Positions 1-11,089 of a stretch of DNA of 64,000 nt are shown piece after piece. The notes beneath the pieces were generated by a model, which did no database searches, had not been told where the DNA came from, and was given only the letters and a program-made list of their open reading frames with translations. This stretch comes from Ricordea florida (taxonomy: Eukaryota; Cnidaria; Anthozoa; Corallimorpharia; Ricordeidae), in assembly GCA_949710005.1 (NCBI GenBank), contig OX453279.1:17492618-17556617 (forward strand), given 5' to 3'. Each line of letters starts with the position of its first letter. Positions within the stretch are counted from its first letter, which is position 1. The position numbers and the translations under genes are program-made.

Positions 1-690
1 TCTTGTCTCTTTGCAAAAGCGAGTTATAAGAATTATTTCTAAATCAACTTTCGATTCTTATTCAGACCCTACTTTCAAAGAATAAGAGCTACTAAAACTT
101 TCCGATATTAGACAACAAGAATTGGGTAAACTTATGTTTTCTCTTAACCATTCTCTTTTACCTTCCAAGTTCAACAATTATTTTTCTTTAAACAAACAAG
201 TCCATAGCTATGCCACCAGACACGCGAACGATTTTCACCTTCCTTTTTGTCACTTTCCAAGGACCTACTTTTTATAGCTCTATAGAAAATAATATTAAAG
301 AATCTAATTCTCTCCACTTATTCAAAACGAAATTGAAAAAAACTATATATGAATTATCAGTTATAAATCTTGTAGTAAATAGTTATATTTCTTCACATGT
401 CGGATATTATTTTTATAGTTATTGTTAAATGTACCATATCTTATATTTTGTCAACTCAGTCTATGTAATTACTTAATTTATACTTACGTTCATTGTATTT
501 TACTTTCGATCCTGGCCTTACTGTTACTGTTAACTTTATTTTTACTCTAAGGGAGCCCAATGTCTATAAGCCTCATGTTTTCTTTTTGCGCTTCCTCGCC
601 ACTTTCATTTGCTTTTGTGTAACTGTCTTGTTTTATCGTTATTTGTATTTTGTGATAAATCAAATAAAGTTACAAGTTATTACATTTCAT
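1..690 (+). mobile_element. 3' fragment of a CR1/L2-like LINE
   Basis: The first ~330 bases read, with in-frame stops, as the extreme C-terminus of a LINE reverse transcriptase ORF: a Q-rich stretch, then SLNHSLLPSKFNNYF and a YATRHAND motif, as found after the RT domain in CR1/L2-like elements. A 3' UTR-like stretch follows (GGGAGCCCAATGTC and later AAATCAAATAAAG), ending near 690. The start lies outside the window. Several stops make it a dead copy. The family is inferred from C-terminal motifs only, because the catalytic domain is not present. Confidence 0.6.
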
Positions 691-1486
691 TTCAGTTCAG
701 TTAAATTGAATGTCGAAGTAAGAGTGAAGTTATATTTAATCGTCACTGTTATAAAATACACTAACCAGGACAGAGAATATGTAAGAGAAGCTAACCTGTG
801 AAGTTAAGTAGGATTGATGTAAACGACCCGCCACAGAAGTAAGTCTCAAATGCGCTCCTAAAGTCTTCAGTGCATTTTTCAATTCAGCGTACGCAATGAA
901 GTATGTTTGTTCCATTCACAACATTCAAATCTATCTCTCTTCGATCGAATAACTATATTAAAGCCTGAATTTGATACTATGCGGTTTGTGGTGGTCGTCA
1001 TCTGAGCTAAGCAGTTCCAAGAGAAAACAGCCTGGTATGTTCTTCATGAGTTATCTTTTGAAACAACTTGGTACCAACATTAGACGTAATAAAGGAAAGT
1101 ATATTAATTATATTAACTTAATATTACCTGTTACAAGTGCTAATAGACTAAATTTTAACACAACATATTTATTAAACTTAAATCATACCATTTCACTGTG
1201 GAAAAACCTTTTACCTCTGTATTAATATTCTTGTTTGTCCTTAATGTAATAAATCAATCGGTTCTGTGTTTTAACTAACTACCTTGTTTTGATACAGTCT
1301 TGCCTTCCCTTGAAGTTAAAGAATACAGTCACGCCATATCCAGCAATCTTTTAGTGTTGTTGTACAAAGGAACTCCGCTTTCATTGTCAACTGGCAATTT
1401 CCCTTCGGAGTGGTTTGTTATCATCATTATTAGTAAGACTTGACGACTCACTTCGCAGCATTTCATTTGCTATTAGTAACTCCTAG
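691..1486. other. AT-rich stretch without recognised genes
   Basis: No open frame with a recognisable domain and no convincing splice-bounded exon was found here. Short open frames exist at 971-1225 and elsewhere but look random in composition. It may be further decayed transposon sequence. Confidence 0.4.
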
Positions 1487-2027
1487 ATTTAAGGTTTCGC
1501 ACCAATAACACTGGTGTCATAGCAGATCTGGAACAGATGTTTCACCAAGGGTGAAAATGAAGAACAGCTCCCAGAATAACCTGTCGGCCGACATAATTTG
1601 TGCATATGAACGTTAACTTGTTGGCCGACAGTCGGTAACATGTCGGCAATCTGTCGGTAGGCTGTTGGTAAACTGTCGGTAAGTTGTCGGTCAAATTTAT
1701 CGTAAACAAATGCGTATTCAAAGTTTTCAACAAATAAGACTTGGATCCAAATTTAACTCAGGAAGGATACTTTTTCTCAGAACAGTCTCTTTCAATGATT
1801 TGGTTAGTGGAACATCACTTCAATGCATTTCCTCGAACACGGTAATGTTCAGCGAACATGTCGCCATATTGAATTTTTAAGTTAGGTCCCAGCCCCCTGT
1901 TTCAAGTTTCCCACTCCCCCGTCTTTTTTGCAAATGGCTTCGGAGTGTTAGGGGAAAGAAACGCAACTTTACTGTTTTATTAATAGCAAAAATTTCATTA
2001 TTGATCATTGACTTTTGCAAACTTGGT

Positions 2028-2043
2028 GGCTCCTAAAGGAGCC
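2028..2043 (-). promoter_or_regulatory. Histone-type mRNA 3' stem-loop
   Basis: On the minus strand the sequence is GGCTCC-TTTA-GGAGCC followed by ACCA: a 6-bp stem with a 4-base loop, starting 21 nt after the stop codon of the coiled-coil gene. This matches the replication-dependent histone 3' end signal (GGYYYU-UUHH-ARRRCC then ACCCA). A purine-containing tract AGTTTGCAAAAG follows. No histone coding sequence is present. Confidence 0.55.
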
Positions 2044-2064
2044 GTTGTTTTTGAACATCACTGT

Positions 2065-2643
2065 TCAGTCGTAGAAACGCTCGTCAAACTTTAATGGCAA
2101 CAGTTTGCCCTCCCGCCGCATATCTGCTACAACAGGCAAATGTTGCTTCAATCGCCTCCTGCACGCCGCCTCTAACTCTCTTACGGAACCGCTTCGCCAA
2201 TCTGAAAATACTCTATCATGCTCCCTTCTGTCAACGATCTTAAGCTCTGCAATTGCTACAAAGTCACGGAGCGTACTTCTGGGACACCCGGAAAGGCGGA
2301 ATGCCTTGGCCATGCTACAGGAGTTCTCTTGTAATACTGCCAGTACCTCCTCGTACCGCTGGTGGATGGTCGCCAGGCTGTTGGTACTGACACGGTTCTG
2401 GTCTCTGGAGGGCTCATCTTCTGCATTCTGGTCTGTTTGTTGTCGTCGGAGACGCTGCACCTCTTCTTTTAGTTCGACGATTGTAGCCTTCGCTTCCTGT
2501 AAGGACTTCTGGAGGTCGGCAACAACTCCATTTTTCGTCCGGACGAGGTGCACCAGCTCCTCGGCATCACGGTTAATCGCCTCGTTCTCTTTCTCTTTTT
2601 CCTCGAGTTCTTTTGCGAGGGCTTCATTTTGCTCTCGCAGCGT
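2065..2643 (-). CDS. Coiled-coil / HTH-like protein (CCDC106-like), last exon
   Basis: The minus-strand exon opens at a good splice acceptor (TTTCAG just above 2643) and ends at TGA at 2065. It stays open upstream of the first internal ATG (2553), so that ATG need not be the start. The N-terminal half is a long acidic/basic coiled coil (heptads such as NEALAKELEEKEKENEAINR). The C-terminal half has a helix-turn-helix-like segment (SMAKAFRLSGCPRSTLRDFV) and ends MRREGKLLPLKFDERFYD, an ending I recall from CCDC106-like proteins expanded in cnidarians and fish. Function is unknown; DNA binding is an inference. It lies wholly inside a TIR transposon, and earlier exons were not located. Confidence 0.6.
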   Translation of the reverse strand, partial: TLREQNEALAKELEEKEKENEAINRDAEELVHLVRTKNGVVADLQKSLQEAKATIVELKEEVQRLRRQQTDQNAEDEPSRDQNRVSTNSLATIHQRYEEVLAVLQENSCSMAKAFRLSGCPRSTLRDFVAIAELKIVDRREHDRVFSDWRSGSVRELEAACRRRLKQHLPVVADMRREGKLLPLKFDERFYD

Positions 2644-3029
2644 CTGAAATGAGCTTCATTCAGTGAGATTATAACAATGTGTAGTTTCCATCGTTTTAAG
2701 TCAGCTATTTTGGCTTCGATCATGGGCAACATTTACCGAGTTATATCTGTTGAAAGCCAACACAGATATAACGATTTCACCACTGTAAGTTATCTGTCGG
2801 CCAACTGTCGGTGACCTGTTGGTAGACTGTTGGTAATGTGTCGGCCAACAGTTGGCCGACAGTTGGCCGACAGGTTATTCTGGGAGCTGTTCTTCACTTT
2901 CACCTCACCAAGTAAGAGTGTCTGAAGATGAAAGGAACTCTTTTCGTTTCTTGTGGAGAGACTTAAAGGGAGACTATGGGAGGCCATATCAGTCAAAAGT
3001 GGTATGAGTTCACGACTGGCGATCAAGAA

Positions 3030-3200
3030 ATCGATCAGTATGGTTGAGTTCATCGATTGGTGATTGAAAATATCGATCGCTGTAATTGAGGTAATCGATT
3101 GGTAATTGAGATTGTCGATCGCTATGGTTAAGATTATCGATTACTGATTGAAAATGGTGGTCGCTATGGTCCAAAAAGCGATTGAATATTAATACTGACA
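3030..3200. repeat. Degenerate tandem array, 42-bp period
   Basis: About four diverged copies of a 42-bp unit built on ATCGATCGCTATGGTTGAGA and ATCGATTGGTAATTGA. On the minus strand the period gives a 14-residue repeat. The array sits directly upstream of the LINE and may be its 5' UTR promoter array. Confidence 0.65.
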
Positions 3201-3472
3201 ATTGCTATGGTCGAAAAAAAGATTGGTGTCTAAAACCGATCGTACAGAGATTGATGATTTCTCTCAACACCGTTGGGAATACTCAAGTGGACAACTGGGA
3301 GAGATTTTCAAGCACAGAAGCCAAATATTCGGTCGAACTCCAATTTATTTTAACAAGGTACCGGAGGCAAACCGGTGGCCATTTTGTCATCGTAATCTGC
3401 AAAAGGTTTCAGAAGTCGCGTGTGGCATATTATTTGAACTGTACGGCCTCTTTTAGCTCGTCTGCTGTTACC

Positions 3473-4888
3473 CTAGTCAGGGGCGACGATATTCATCCAC
3501 AGCCAGGACCTATTAGAGAACGTAACGAGTCAGCGAAGCTTGACATACCAAAAGCACTGAAGGCGAATGTTAAACTCGCTCATTTAAATGTTCAGTCCTT
3601 GAAAGCAAGGGAGAACTTCTGTCTCATTAAGGATACTGTGCTGCAGAATAGATTTGATATCTTCACCATTTCTGAAACGTGGGAGGATTTAACTGTGTCC
3701 GATGCAAGTCTTGAGATTCCTGGTTATCAGCTCTTCTGACAGGACCGTGGACAACATAAAGCTGGCGGTGGCTTGAGTATTTATGCAAAGTCAAACCTGA
3801 ACATTACTGTGCTGGAAGATTTATCTTCTGCTTGTAACGATGGCTTTCAGCAGCTGTGGTTGATGGTGCAATGCAGGCGTTTTAAATCGTTCTTCATTTG
3901 TAACACATACCGACCACCGCAAACACCAACCAGTTGCTTTGAATCTCTCTCTAACAGCCTCACAGACGCATTACTCCTAGACTTGGATATTTTTGTACTT
4001 GGTGACTTAAATTACAATCTCCTGGATTCTAGCCCCGAGGCTACCTCACTTAGGGATTTTGTATCAACGTTTAATCTACATCAACTGATTGAGAAACCTA
4101 CAAGGATCACAGAAACCACAAAGTCTCTCATCGATGTAATTATGACTACAAGTGTGAATGTTGTCACCTTCAGTGATGCAGTCACCTGCTCACTAAGTGA
4201 TCAGCATATTGTTTACCTTGTAATGGCGCTGAAGACCCCCCGCCTTAAGCCCTCGTATGTCACCATTAGGAGTTACACTAAATACAATGCTAAACGATTC
4301 TGTGAGGACTTGGCGTTTGTACCATTTCACACGATATCCATGTTTCACGACTTTGATAATCAAGTGGAGATGTTTAATGCCTTATTTACAGACATCTTAA
4401 ATGATCACGCCCCTTTGAAGCGAGTAAAGATCAAGTCAAGACCAAATCCATTTGTCACAACTGAAATTCGTCAACTAATGAAGACACGTGATCGATGGCA
4501 CAATAGAGTCATCAAATCAAATGACGTCTGGCATTGGAATGCATATCGCTTCTTTAGACAGGAAGTCAAACGTGAACTTAGAATTGCGGAAAAAGTTCAT
4601 GTGAGAACCCAGCTACTACAAAGTAAAGGAAATACCAATGCAATTTGGAAGACCATTAACAACTGTCTACCAAAGAAGAGCAAAACCCATCCTTGCATAC
4701 CTGACAACCCGGTTTCCTTGGCTAATAGATTTAACCAATATTTTACATGTGCTGGAAGCTCAGCTGCCCAGAAAGCTAATGACCTTGTCCGTGAACATAA
4801 CTTTCATATCAATCCTTCTACTATGTCAACTGTGGCATTACAACTTCATGTCGATTTAAGTGTGAACCTCGAAAATCGAGGTCGTTAA
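3473..4888 (+). pseudogene. LINE endonuclease domain (APE-like), broken
   Basis: The endonuclease N-terminus is visible as LAHLNVQSLKARENF and FDIFTISETW (catalytic Asn and Glu region). Further motifs are FVLGDLNYNLLD (near 4000) and LSDQHIVYLVM (near 4200, the SDH-like motif). A TGA at 3737-3739 interrupts the frame, which then continues in phase to 4888. The later part (KSRPNPFVTTEIRQLMKTRD) is the usual linker before the RT. The protein is cut off by inserted DNA near 4860. Confidence 0.7.
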
Positions 4889-6484
4889 GTATTCATATAG
4901 TCAAGCTATTGTTCTTACTGATTAATCATTCATAACTATTAATTGCCGAAGATGCGGCTCGTTTCCGAAGAGCGCAAACCCTTTGATGTAGGTGAGATAT
5001 ATTTCTTTTGTTTAAATGGAAGGTGCTGAAACCTCTGGGACAACAGAGGAAGTGGCTGCTTGACGGAGTTTAGGGTTAGGTAACTCGCATTTCTGTAACA
5101 TGACAAGTGTGTCATCTTAAGGGAATGAAGCTCGGAGCGACCGATGTTCATTTGAAAGAACATTCACAACCCCGCTCGCTAGCTCAAGTATCTTTTGACA
5201 CACACTCAATGCAAGATAAATAAACAAAGACAAATTGTCTATCTCAAAACTTGGGTTGTCTTTTTTTTCTCTGGTAATGGCCTTCTTGATATTTTACATC
5301 AGTTAATTTTCCCCTTGTGTTTCAAGACGAAATCCCGCGCCGGTCCGCGCTTAAAATTGTTTGCATCTATCGAAAATCTCGAATCAAAGGTCTTGAATTG
5401 GCGAAACTCATCTCGTCAAGACCTCTGATCTTTCTCTTTTAAGTGACGGATAACATTTAAGACATTTAAAAAGCCGCACGCATCAAATGTAACTTCTCTT
5501 GTCCCTGTTCTGTCCGGTTCTGCTCGCAATTTCGAAGTTGCCGTATCCGCTTTTGCCTTCATTTTAAATCACAATTAAGCTTTAAGTGGGCACTTTAATG
5601 AGACAAAAGGCAAAAGAGTTTCGGCTAATAAACAGCAATGAAAAGCAACAAACAAATTATTATGATTTATGAGCAAGCACGCCCTTATCTCGGAATGATC
5701 TCAAGCAATCTCGAATCGAATGCGTGATATGTAAACACGATGAGCCTAATTCCAAAAATGTTCTTCAAGCTGTAGATAATTTTCTAAAGAACTCAGGACG
5801 CTTAGAGTTCACAATAACATCACAAATCCAAGTCTTGCATGATTCGTTTAAGAGGAAAGTTAAATTTATCAACACACTTCTTTATTTACGGATCCTTGAA
5901 AAGCTGTCAAACCGCCCTTTATTCAAAAAATATAAAAGCGACATTTTTGGGAAGGAATTTAATTCATTCAATGATCTCTCCATGGATGAATCAGTCCTAA
6001 ATCCATCCTACGCATCCCCTGGGATGTCTAAGCTAAAAGTTTCCTTTGCAGTTCGAAACCACCAATACGCGAATAAATAACGCATTAGTCGAATTTCGGC
6101 TTACAGTAACCAAAAATCCTCATTCAAGATCTCGTTTTGTAGCTCTCAAAATGCTCTATCTTCATAAATACAAATCAAACTTCAAAACATTTCACGAAAA
6201 ACTCAAATGCATCAAATGCCCGCGGACATTCCCTGGCGTTCACTCACACGTCAAGAACAAAAGAATACGCTCACAAGTTCCGGCGCTCAAAGTCGCTTTA
6301 ATTGCGCTATTGTTCCATTCCTTTGAAGTCGCTTTAGGTCTTCATCCAAGAGATCTCGCCCTTTTCCCAAACAAATAAAACCGAACTTATTCAACACACT
6401 TCGGTGACTCAACGGTGGCTTCCGAAGTGAATGCCCAAAGGAATAAAGCGAGCCCACAAGGTAAAAATGCCAGCAGTTTCAACC
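4860..6484. other. Unassigned 1.6 kb insertion in the LINE
   Basis: The LINE coding frame is lost near 4860 and resumes near 6480. The intervening DNA has no recognised domain. Open frames at 5724-6080 and 6046-6378 overlap in different phases and match nothing I know. I found no clear terminal inverted repeats or target duplication, so it may be a truncated retroelement or a composite insertion. Confidence 0.5.
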
Positions 6485-6492
6485 ATTTCTGA

Positions 6493-8121
6493 ATGACACA
6501 CTTAAATCGACGTGAAGTTGTAATGGTGCCAATGCCTGACGAGATGTCAGACTTATTTCAACTCCACCCTGTGACAGAGAAAGATGTTGAATGTGTTATT
6601 AAGGGCTTTTCCTCCAATAAAGCACCTGTTCATGACAAAATCACTGCACGAGTACTCAACGATTGTTTGTCAGCCACTCTTCCAGCAATAACCTGTATCA
6701 TGAATAATTCATTCAACACCAGGACCTTTGCAAGGCAATGGAAAATTGCTGAGGTAACTCCAGTCTTAAAGTCAGGTGACTTTGAAGATCCATGTAATAA
6801 TTGTCCAATCTCTCTTTTGCCCATATTATCGAAAGTATCTGAACGTCTTGCTCATCGACAGCTTGTGGATTACCTAACTAAAAAGAGGAAGTTGGCTAAG
6901 AGCCAGAGTGGTAACCGTAAACTCCACTCAACAGAAACTGCACTTCTGTGTGTTACAGATGACCTGTTGCTGGCAATGGATAGCAAGAATGTGTCTGTTG
7001 TAGTTTTACTGGACATGTCAAAGGCCTTCGATAGCATTTCGCATACTGTTCTATTGCAGAAACTGCAAGCACTTGGTGTCTCCACTCCAAGCTTGGACTG
7101 GTTTCACAGCTATCTTACGGGCCGCTGCCAACGGGTTCGCATCTATGACACTGTTCCTGACCTACTTCCGTTGAAATATGGTGTCCCTCAGGGATCAATT
7201 CTGGGACAAGTTCTGTTCACTATTTACGTAAATGACCTGCTGTCTTTCCCTCTACACTGCAAATCTGCCTGTTATGTTGATGATAACAAACTCTATTTGT
7301 CTTTTCCTTCAACTAACATAACTACTGCAATTGACAATTTGAATGAGGATCTAAAAAGCATCTGTGTCTGGTGCTGCAAAAATTCTCTTCTAATTAACCC
7401 GGACAAAACCAAAGTTCTGTTTATTGGTGTGCTGCAACTTCTTCGCCAACTGCCTGCAGTACCTGTCTTAATGTTTGGAAAAAAAATCAATCCTGTCATT
7501 GTCGCCAAAGACCTTGGTCTTTCTCTTGATCAATCTTTAACTTACAGTGATCACGTTACAAAAACAGCTTCTAACTGCATGCATAAACTGATAGAAATAA
7601 ACAGGATAAAGCATTTATTGGATAAGAAGACACTGCTTTTACTTATGGATTCTTTTATTTTTAGTAAGCTGTTCTACTGTTCTACAGTCTGGTCGAACAC
7701 AAGTAACTCTAACATCGAGAAATTACAGTTGGTGCAGAATTTTGCTGCACGTATTGTATTGGGACTACGGAAGTATGACCATATCTCACAAGGCATCAAG
7801 TCCTCGAATTGGCTGTGGGTCTGCGATAGACTCTACACAAATGACACCATGATGACTTTCAAATGTATTCATAATCTTGTTCCAGGCTACTTGATTGATA
7901 AATTCATTTTCCGATCTCAAATCATTACAAGAAACACCAGACAGAGTAATGACTTAAACATTCCACGATGCAGACTGGCTACCAGACAAAGATCATTTGC
8001 ATATCGCGGAGCAAGAATCTGGAATGAGCTGAGTGACGATTTGAAAAGTTTGACCTCTGTGAAAGCTTTTAAGAGACACTTGATTGAACATACTTTAAAT
8101 TTTTATAATGCGTATTCTTAA
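6493..8121 (+). pseudogene. LINE reverse transcriptase domain
   Basis: This open frame of 542 codons contains RT motifs in order: VTPVLKSGDFEDPCNNCPIS (fingers), VVLLDMSKAFDSISH (catalytic Asp of motif A), GVPQGSILGQVLF (motif B), and CYVDDNKLYLSF (catalytic YVDD, motif C). A C-terminal region with LLLMDSFIFSKLFYCSTVW and a YRGARIWNELSDDLK ending is typical of CR1/L2 elements. It is intact in itself but severed from the endonuclease by the insertion and by a TGA just before 6493, so it is annotated as part of a dead element. Confidence 0.8.
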
Positions 8122-8247
8122 TACTCAATTTAAAATTTTTAAATTTAGACTTTTCTCCCATTTTGCTTATTCATTTTGATTGATGTATTTTTATCTTTTA
8201 TCTATCCTTTGTAACTGAAAAGCCCCTTTGGGGAGTTACAAATAAAG

Positions 8248-8275
8248 TATGTATGTATGTATGTATTCATGCATG

Positions 8276-8315
<40 letters not shown>

Positions 8316-8334
8316 TGTCTGTCTGTCTGTCTGT
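8248..8334 (+). repeat. LINE tail microsatellites (TATG, TG, TCTG)
   Basis: Immediately after AAATAAAG the sequence runs through TATG/ATGC repeats, a (TG)n tract and a (TCTG)n tract. Short simple-repeat tails instead of poly(A) are known for CR1/L2-type LINEs; this tail marks the 3' end of the element. Confidence 0.8.
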
Positions 8335-8440
8335 AATTCAGATGGGAGTGAGGAGCGCAGCCAGCCGGCAGATAATTAATTTAATCTTACATGAAGTTTA
8401 AAGTTAACTTTCCCGCCATGTGCGTGTTGCATATGAAAAT

Positions 8441-10380
8441 ATGGCGGCCAGCAGAAACACATCTTCGAAGGCAGGAAAAAGATTACTCTAAGAGCTACAG
8501 CAGAAGGCATCTGAACTGTCGTCAATCCTCTCCAGTGAAGTGGGAGTTGCTCCAACAGCTGCTTCACCTAGGCAAGTTGGGCCTGACAGCTTCTCCAGCC
8601 GTCACATGCCAAGTTTCAGAAATCAGTTCATGTCAAGTTCCAACCCTTTTCGTGGTAAAGGAAAAGGTAAGCAGACCTGCCAACTCTCACGGTTCTGCCG
8701 TGAGTATCACCATTTTTTGTCATTTCTCAGAGTGTGACGACAAGGCTCCCAATCTCACAGGTTTTTGGGAAAAGCCTTTGTGAAATGAAGTAAATTAAGT
8801 TGTTAAATAAGAATGGAATATTTACGAGGAATGCTAGTGGCATTAAGTGATTAATGAAGAAAAACACTGTACTTACTACTTTTTTGTACTGAGCTGTGAT
8901 TTTTACTTCTGTTTAATAACTTATCGCTTTTCTTGATGGCACCTTGCCTAACATTTTGGCCGTGAAGTTGGCTTATCCAGAAGAACTGACACCTTGCTAT
9001 AAGTTTCGTCCTTGTGATGACCTATTGGAATCATCAAAGAAAGCTGCATCTTTTTACTATAGGGAACACAGGTATTAGTGTTCCCTGCTGTAAGAAGATG
9101 CAGCTTTGAAATAGACAAGGCAACATTTAAATAAACTGTTAATGGCTTCCCTCGAGTGACGTTGGCATTTCAAGCAGGAAACGATCTCTAGAAAAGAGTA
9201 ATGAAGATGAAGACACAGTTGAAACTCTTAAGGCAAAGGTAACTTTAAGCTTCAAATTGTCCTCCTTTTGGTTAATTTTTTCCATTATACATATATAAGG
9301 CAATATTTAACTACTTGACCCAGTATTTAAAGGAGGGGTTGGGGTTGGGGGTGGAACATAGCTTACTTTGCACCCTTATCACACTGAACCATTTTACACA
9401 AAGTTAAGTTTGTTGCTCTAGCCAATTGAAAATATATCAAAGGACCTGAGTTGTTGGGTAAAGGGAATCACAGAAGCTAAATATGTAAAGATCCTCTGTT
9501 TAAAGTACAGCACACTTACAGGGCTGTTAATAATGGCCATACCCTTGGCACCTGTTACTTGATTTTTATATGGGTGTGATAATCAAGGTTACAGGTGAAC
9601 CAAAACTTCATTAATTATAGACCTGCTTACTGTAAACAATGGGTGTATAGTTGCTAGCTATTTTTTAACAGTAGTGTACACCCTCGATAATAAAAGGGGT
9701 CTGGGGTGGTTAGGGAAGTTTTAACAACATTTTGGAATGAGTGTTTTAGTAGCCTGACTGTTGGTGCTTTGGAGGTTCCAAATGTCAGGCATGACTATCA
9801 AAAAGGGGAGTGGGAAACAATTGCTCGTATCATTATCTTTGGTTATTCAGCAGTTAAGTATCTCCCCATCACCCAGTCTCTTGCCTTTGTTGCTACTGTT
9901 TTTTTGGGGGAGGAAAGCTTGACACCTTACTTTTTAATTGAGTCCTTTATGTGCCTTACTGCATGAGCCTGCACATCAGGAAATAGTGCAGAAACCGAGA
10001 TACATAGCAGACTGCCTTGCACCAATATTAAATTTATTGAGGGTTTACACTCCCTTCCAAACAATGGAAGATTTGTCAACATTCTAAGCCAAGTTCCAAG
10101 AAGATCATTAGTTTATTGTCAGCAAGTCCTGAACCAGGGGCTGAGCAAAGTTGCTTTGAACATTTCAAGAAGTTTTGTAAAGAGTCCTAATGGGAATGAT
10201 CTTGGGTCCTTTCTACAGTCTTTGGCAGGAAGTAACTTCCCTATTTGTGATACCATTACTTTCACTTTCACTAATTTAGATGGCACTGCTCGTCGCCCTG
10301 TTGTCCACACTTGTGGACCTACTGTAGAGTTACCATCAACTTATCAGTATTATCATGAATTAGCAGAAGAGGTCATTTAA
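8441..10380 (+). pseudogene. Decayed HECT-domain gene
   Basis: A first exon starts at ATG 8441 (MAASRNTSSKAGK), meets an early in-frame stop, then continues in another phase (ELQQKASELSSILSS...NPFRGKGKG) to a good donor at 8666. A small exon near 9170-9240 ends at AAG|GTAACT. From 9706 to 10380 fragments in two phases match the C-terminal part of the HECT-like proteins common in cnidarian genomes: FWNECFSSLTVGA, a FFGEE-like segment, HEPAHQEIVQKPRYIADCLA, and finally VVHTCGPTVELPSTYQYYHE with the HECT-type HTCGPTxELP end. Stops at about 9964 and frame changes show it is broken. Such HECT-end proteins are thought to act in ubiquitin transfer; no function is expected here. Confidence 0.6.
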
Positions 10381-10739
10381 TATTTAGTGTGTTAGGACAA
10401 TGAGGACATTGTACACACCTGTGTTACCAGAAAACCACGGCCCTTACAATAGTTCTAGAAATAAAACAGTAAAGAATCATACTTTGCAATGTTTTTGCTG
10501 GGCATGCCAATGTGTTGAGGACTTCAGGTACAGACCTTATCTGTTTCCTGTGTTTCCTTTCCTGTGTGTGATTAAGATGAAAGTGTATCTATGAGTGCCT
10601 TGTTGCAATACTTTTGCATACTTTCAGCTTAAATATCTAATAACTAAACCTCAATAATGTGGTGAATTTCAAATTAGTCCAAGTACTTAAATGAACGACT
10701 CACTTCCACTTTATTTTCACCATTCAAAACTAATGATCA

Positions 10740-11080
10740 CCAGCCGCCATCTGAGATCACAAAGTAAATTGTTGGGATACTTCTTCATGTTAAAAAACGT
10801 AAACTATCCCTCTCATATTTCCATTTCTCAGTTGCAAGTCAATTTCGCCATCATAGCGGTTGACGTTCTGGATCGTCGATCTCTGTATGATTGTTTTCAG
10901 ACACCAGTCTTTTTTTAAAATGATCCCAACCCCGAAATGATCAGCAAATTGACCCTGAAATGATCCCCACATTTTCTCACGCTGACCCATGAAGATCCCC
11001 AGGCAATTTTTGGAATGGCGTTTAAACACGGGAAAGGTGGATTCCTCTATATTAAGGGAAACTGATGCCATAATTAAATA
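10740..11080 (-). repeat. Dispersed repeat related to the LINE 5' region
   Basis: The minus strand around 10840-10920 contains AAAAAAAGACTGGTGTCTGA and CATACAGAGATCGACGAT, closely matching plus-strand 3209-3255 just upstream of the LINE ORFs. Both encode a shared KKDWCLK..I(I/V)QR peptide if read. This marks a second, inverted copy of the same repeat family. Confidence 0.55.
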
Positions 11081-11089
11081 TAGAAAAAG

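Larger units (their letters stand above)
1550..2904 (-). mobile_element. DNA transposon, 8-bp TSD, carrying a coiled-coil gene
   Basis: The element starts GGTGAAAATGAAGAACAGCT and ends with its near-perfect inverted copy (about 43 bp, few mismatches). It is flanked by TCACCAAG at 1542-1549 and 2905-2912. Subterminal regions 1580-1695 and 2790-2870 carry many copies of a CTGTCGG(T/C) word in inverted orientation, perhaps transposase binding sites. The only gene seen is a coiled-coil protein on the minus strand; no DDE transposase is visible, so it is probably non-autonomous. An 8-bp duplication fits hAT, P or Merlin; the superfamily is not resolved. Confidence 0.8.
1487..3005 (+). pseudogene. 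BEL/Pao-type reverse transcriptase relic, split by a DNA transposon
   Basis: Bases 1487-1549 and 2905-3005 form one reading frame once the element at 1550-2904 and one copy of its 8-bp duplication are ignored. The left part encodes a stretch ending in DLEQMFHQ. The right part encodes VRVSEDERNSFRFLWRDLKG and then stops at TGA. This resembles the RT palm region of BEL/Pao elements; the intact BEL element in this window has CDVEQMFHSFHV followed by DFLRFLW at the equivalent place. No flanking gag, RNase H or integrase was seen, so this is an isolated relic. Confidence 0.6.
3200..8334 (+). mobile_element. CR1/L2-like LINE, near full length, interrupted
   Basis: The order is: 5' region with the repeat array, endonuclease ORF (3473-4888), foreign DNA (about 4860-6484), reverse transcriptase ORF (6493-8121), a short 3' UTR with a CCCCTTTGGGG hairpin (8225-8236), and a simple-repeat tail. 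APE-type endonuclease plus a single RT domain and a microsatellite-like tail is the layout of CR1/L2/Jockey-clade LINEs. It is inactive because of a nonsense codon, the insertion and a stop before the RT ORF. Confidence 0.75.

Noticed and set aside
2105..2647. 180-codon plus-strand frame opposite the coiled-coil exon
   Set aside because: Ser/Arg/Cys-rich low-complexity translation antisense to a clear coiled-coil gene with a splice acceptor and stop-proximal stem-loop.
8225..8236. CCCCTTTGGGG hairpin at the LINE 3' end as a second histone stem-loop
   Set aside because: The sequence, stem and loop do not match the histone consensus and no ACCA follows; it is a LINE 3' hairpin.
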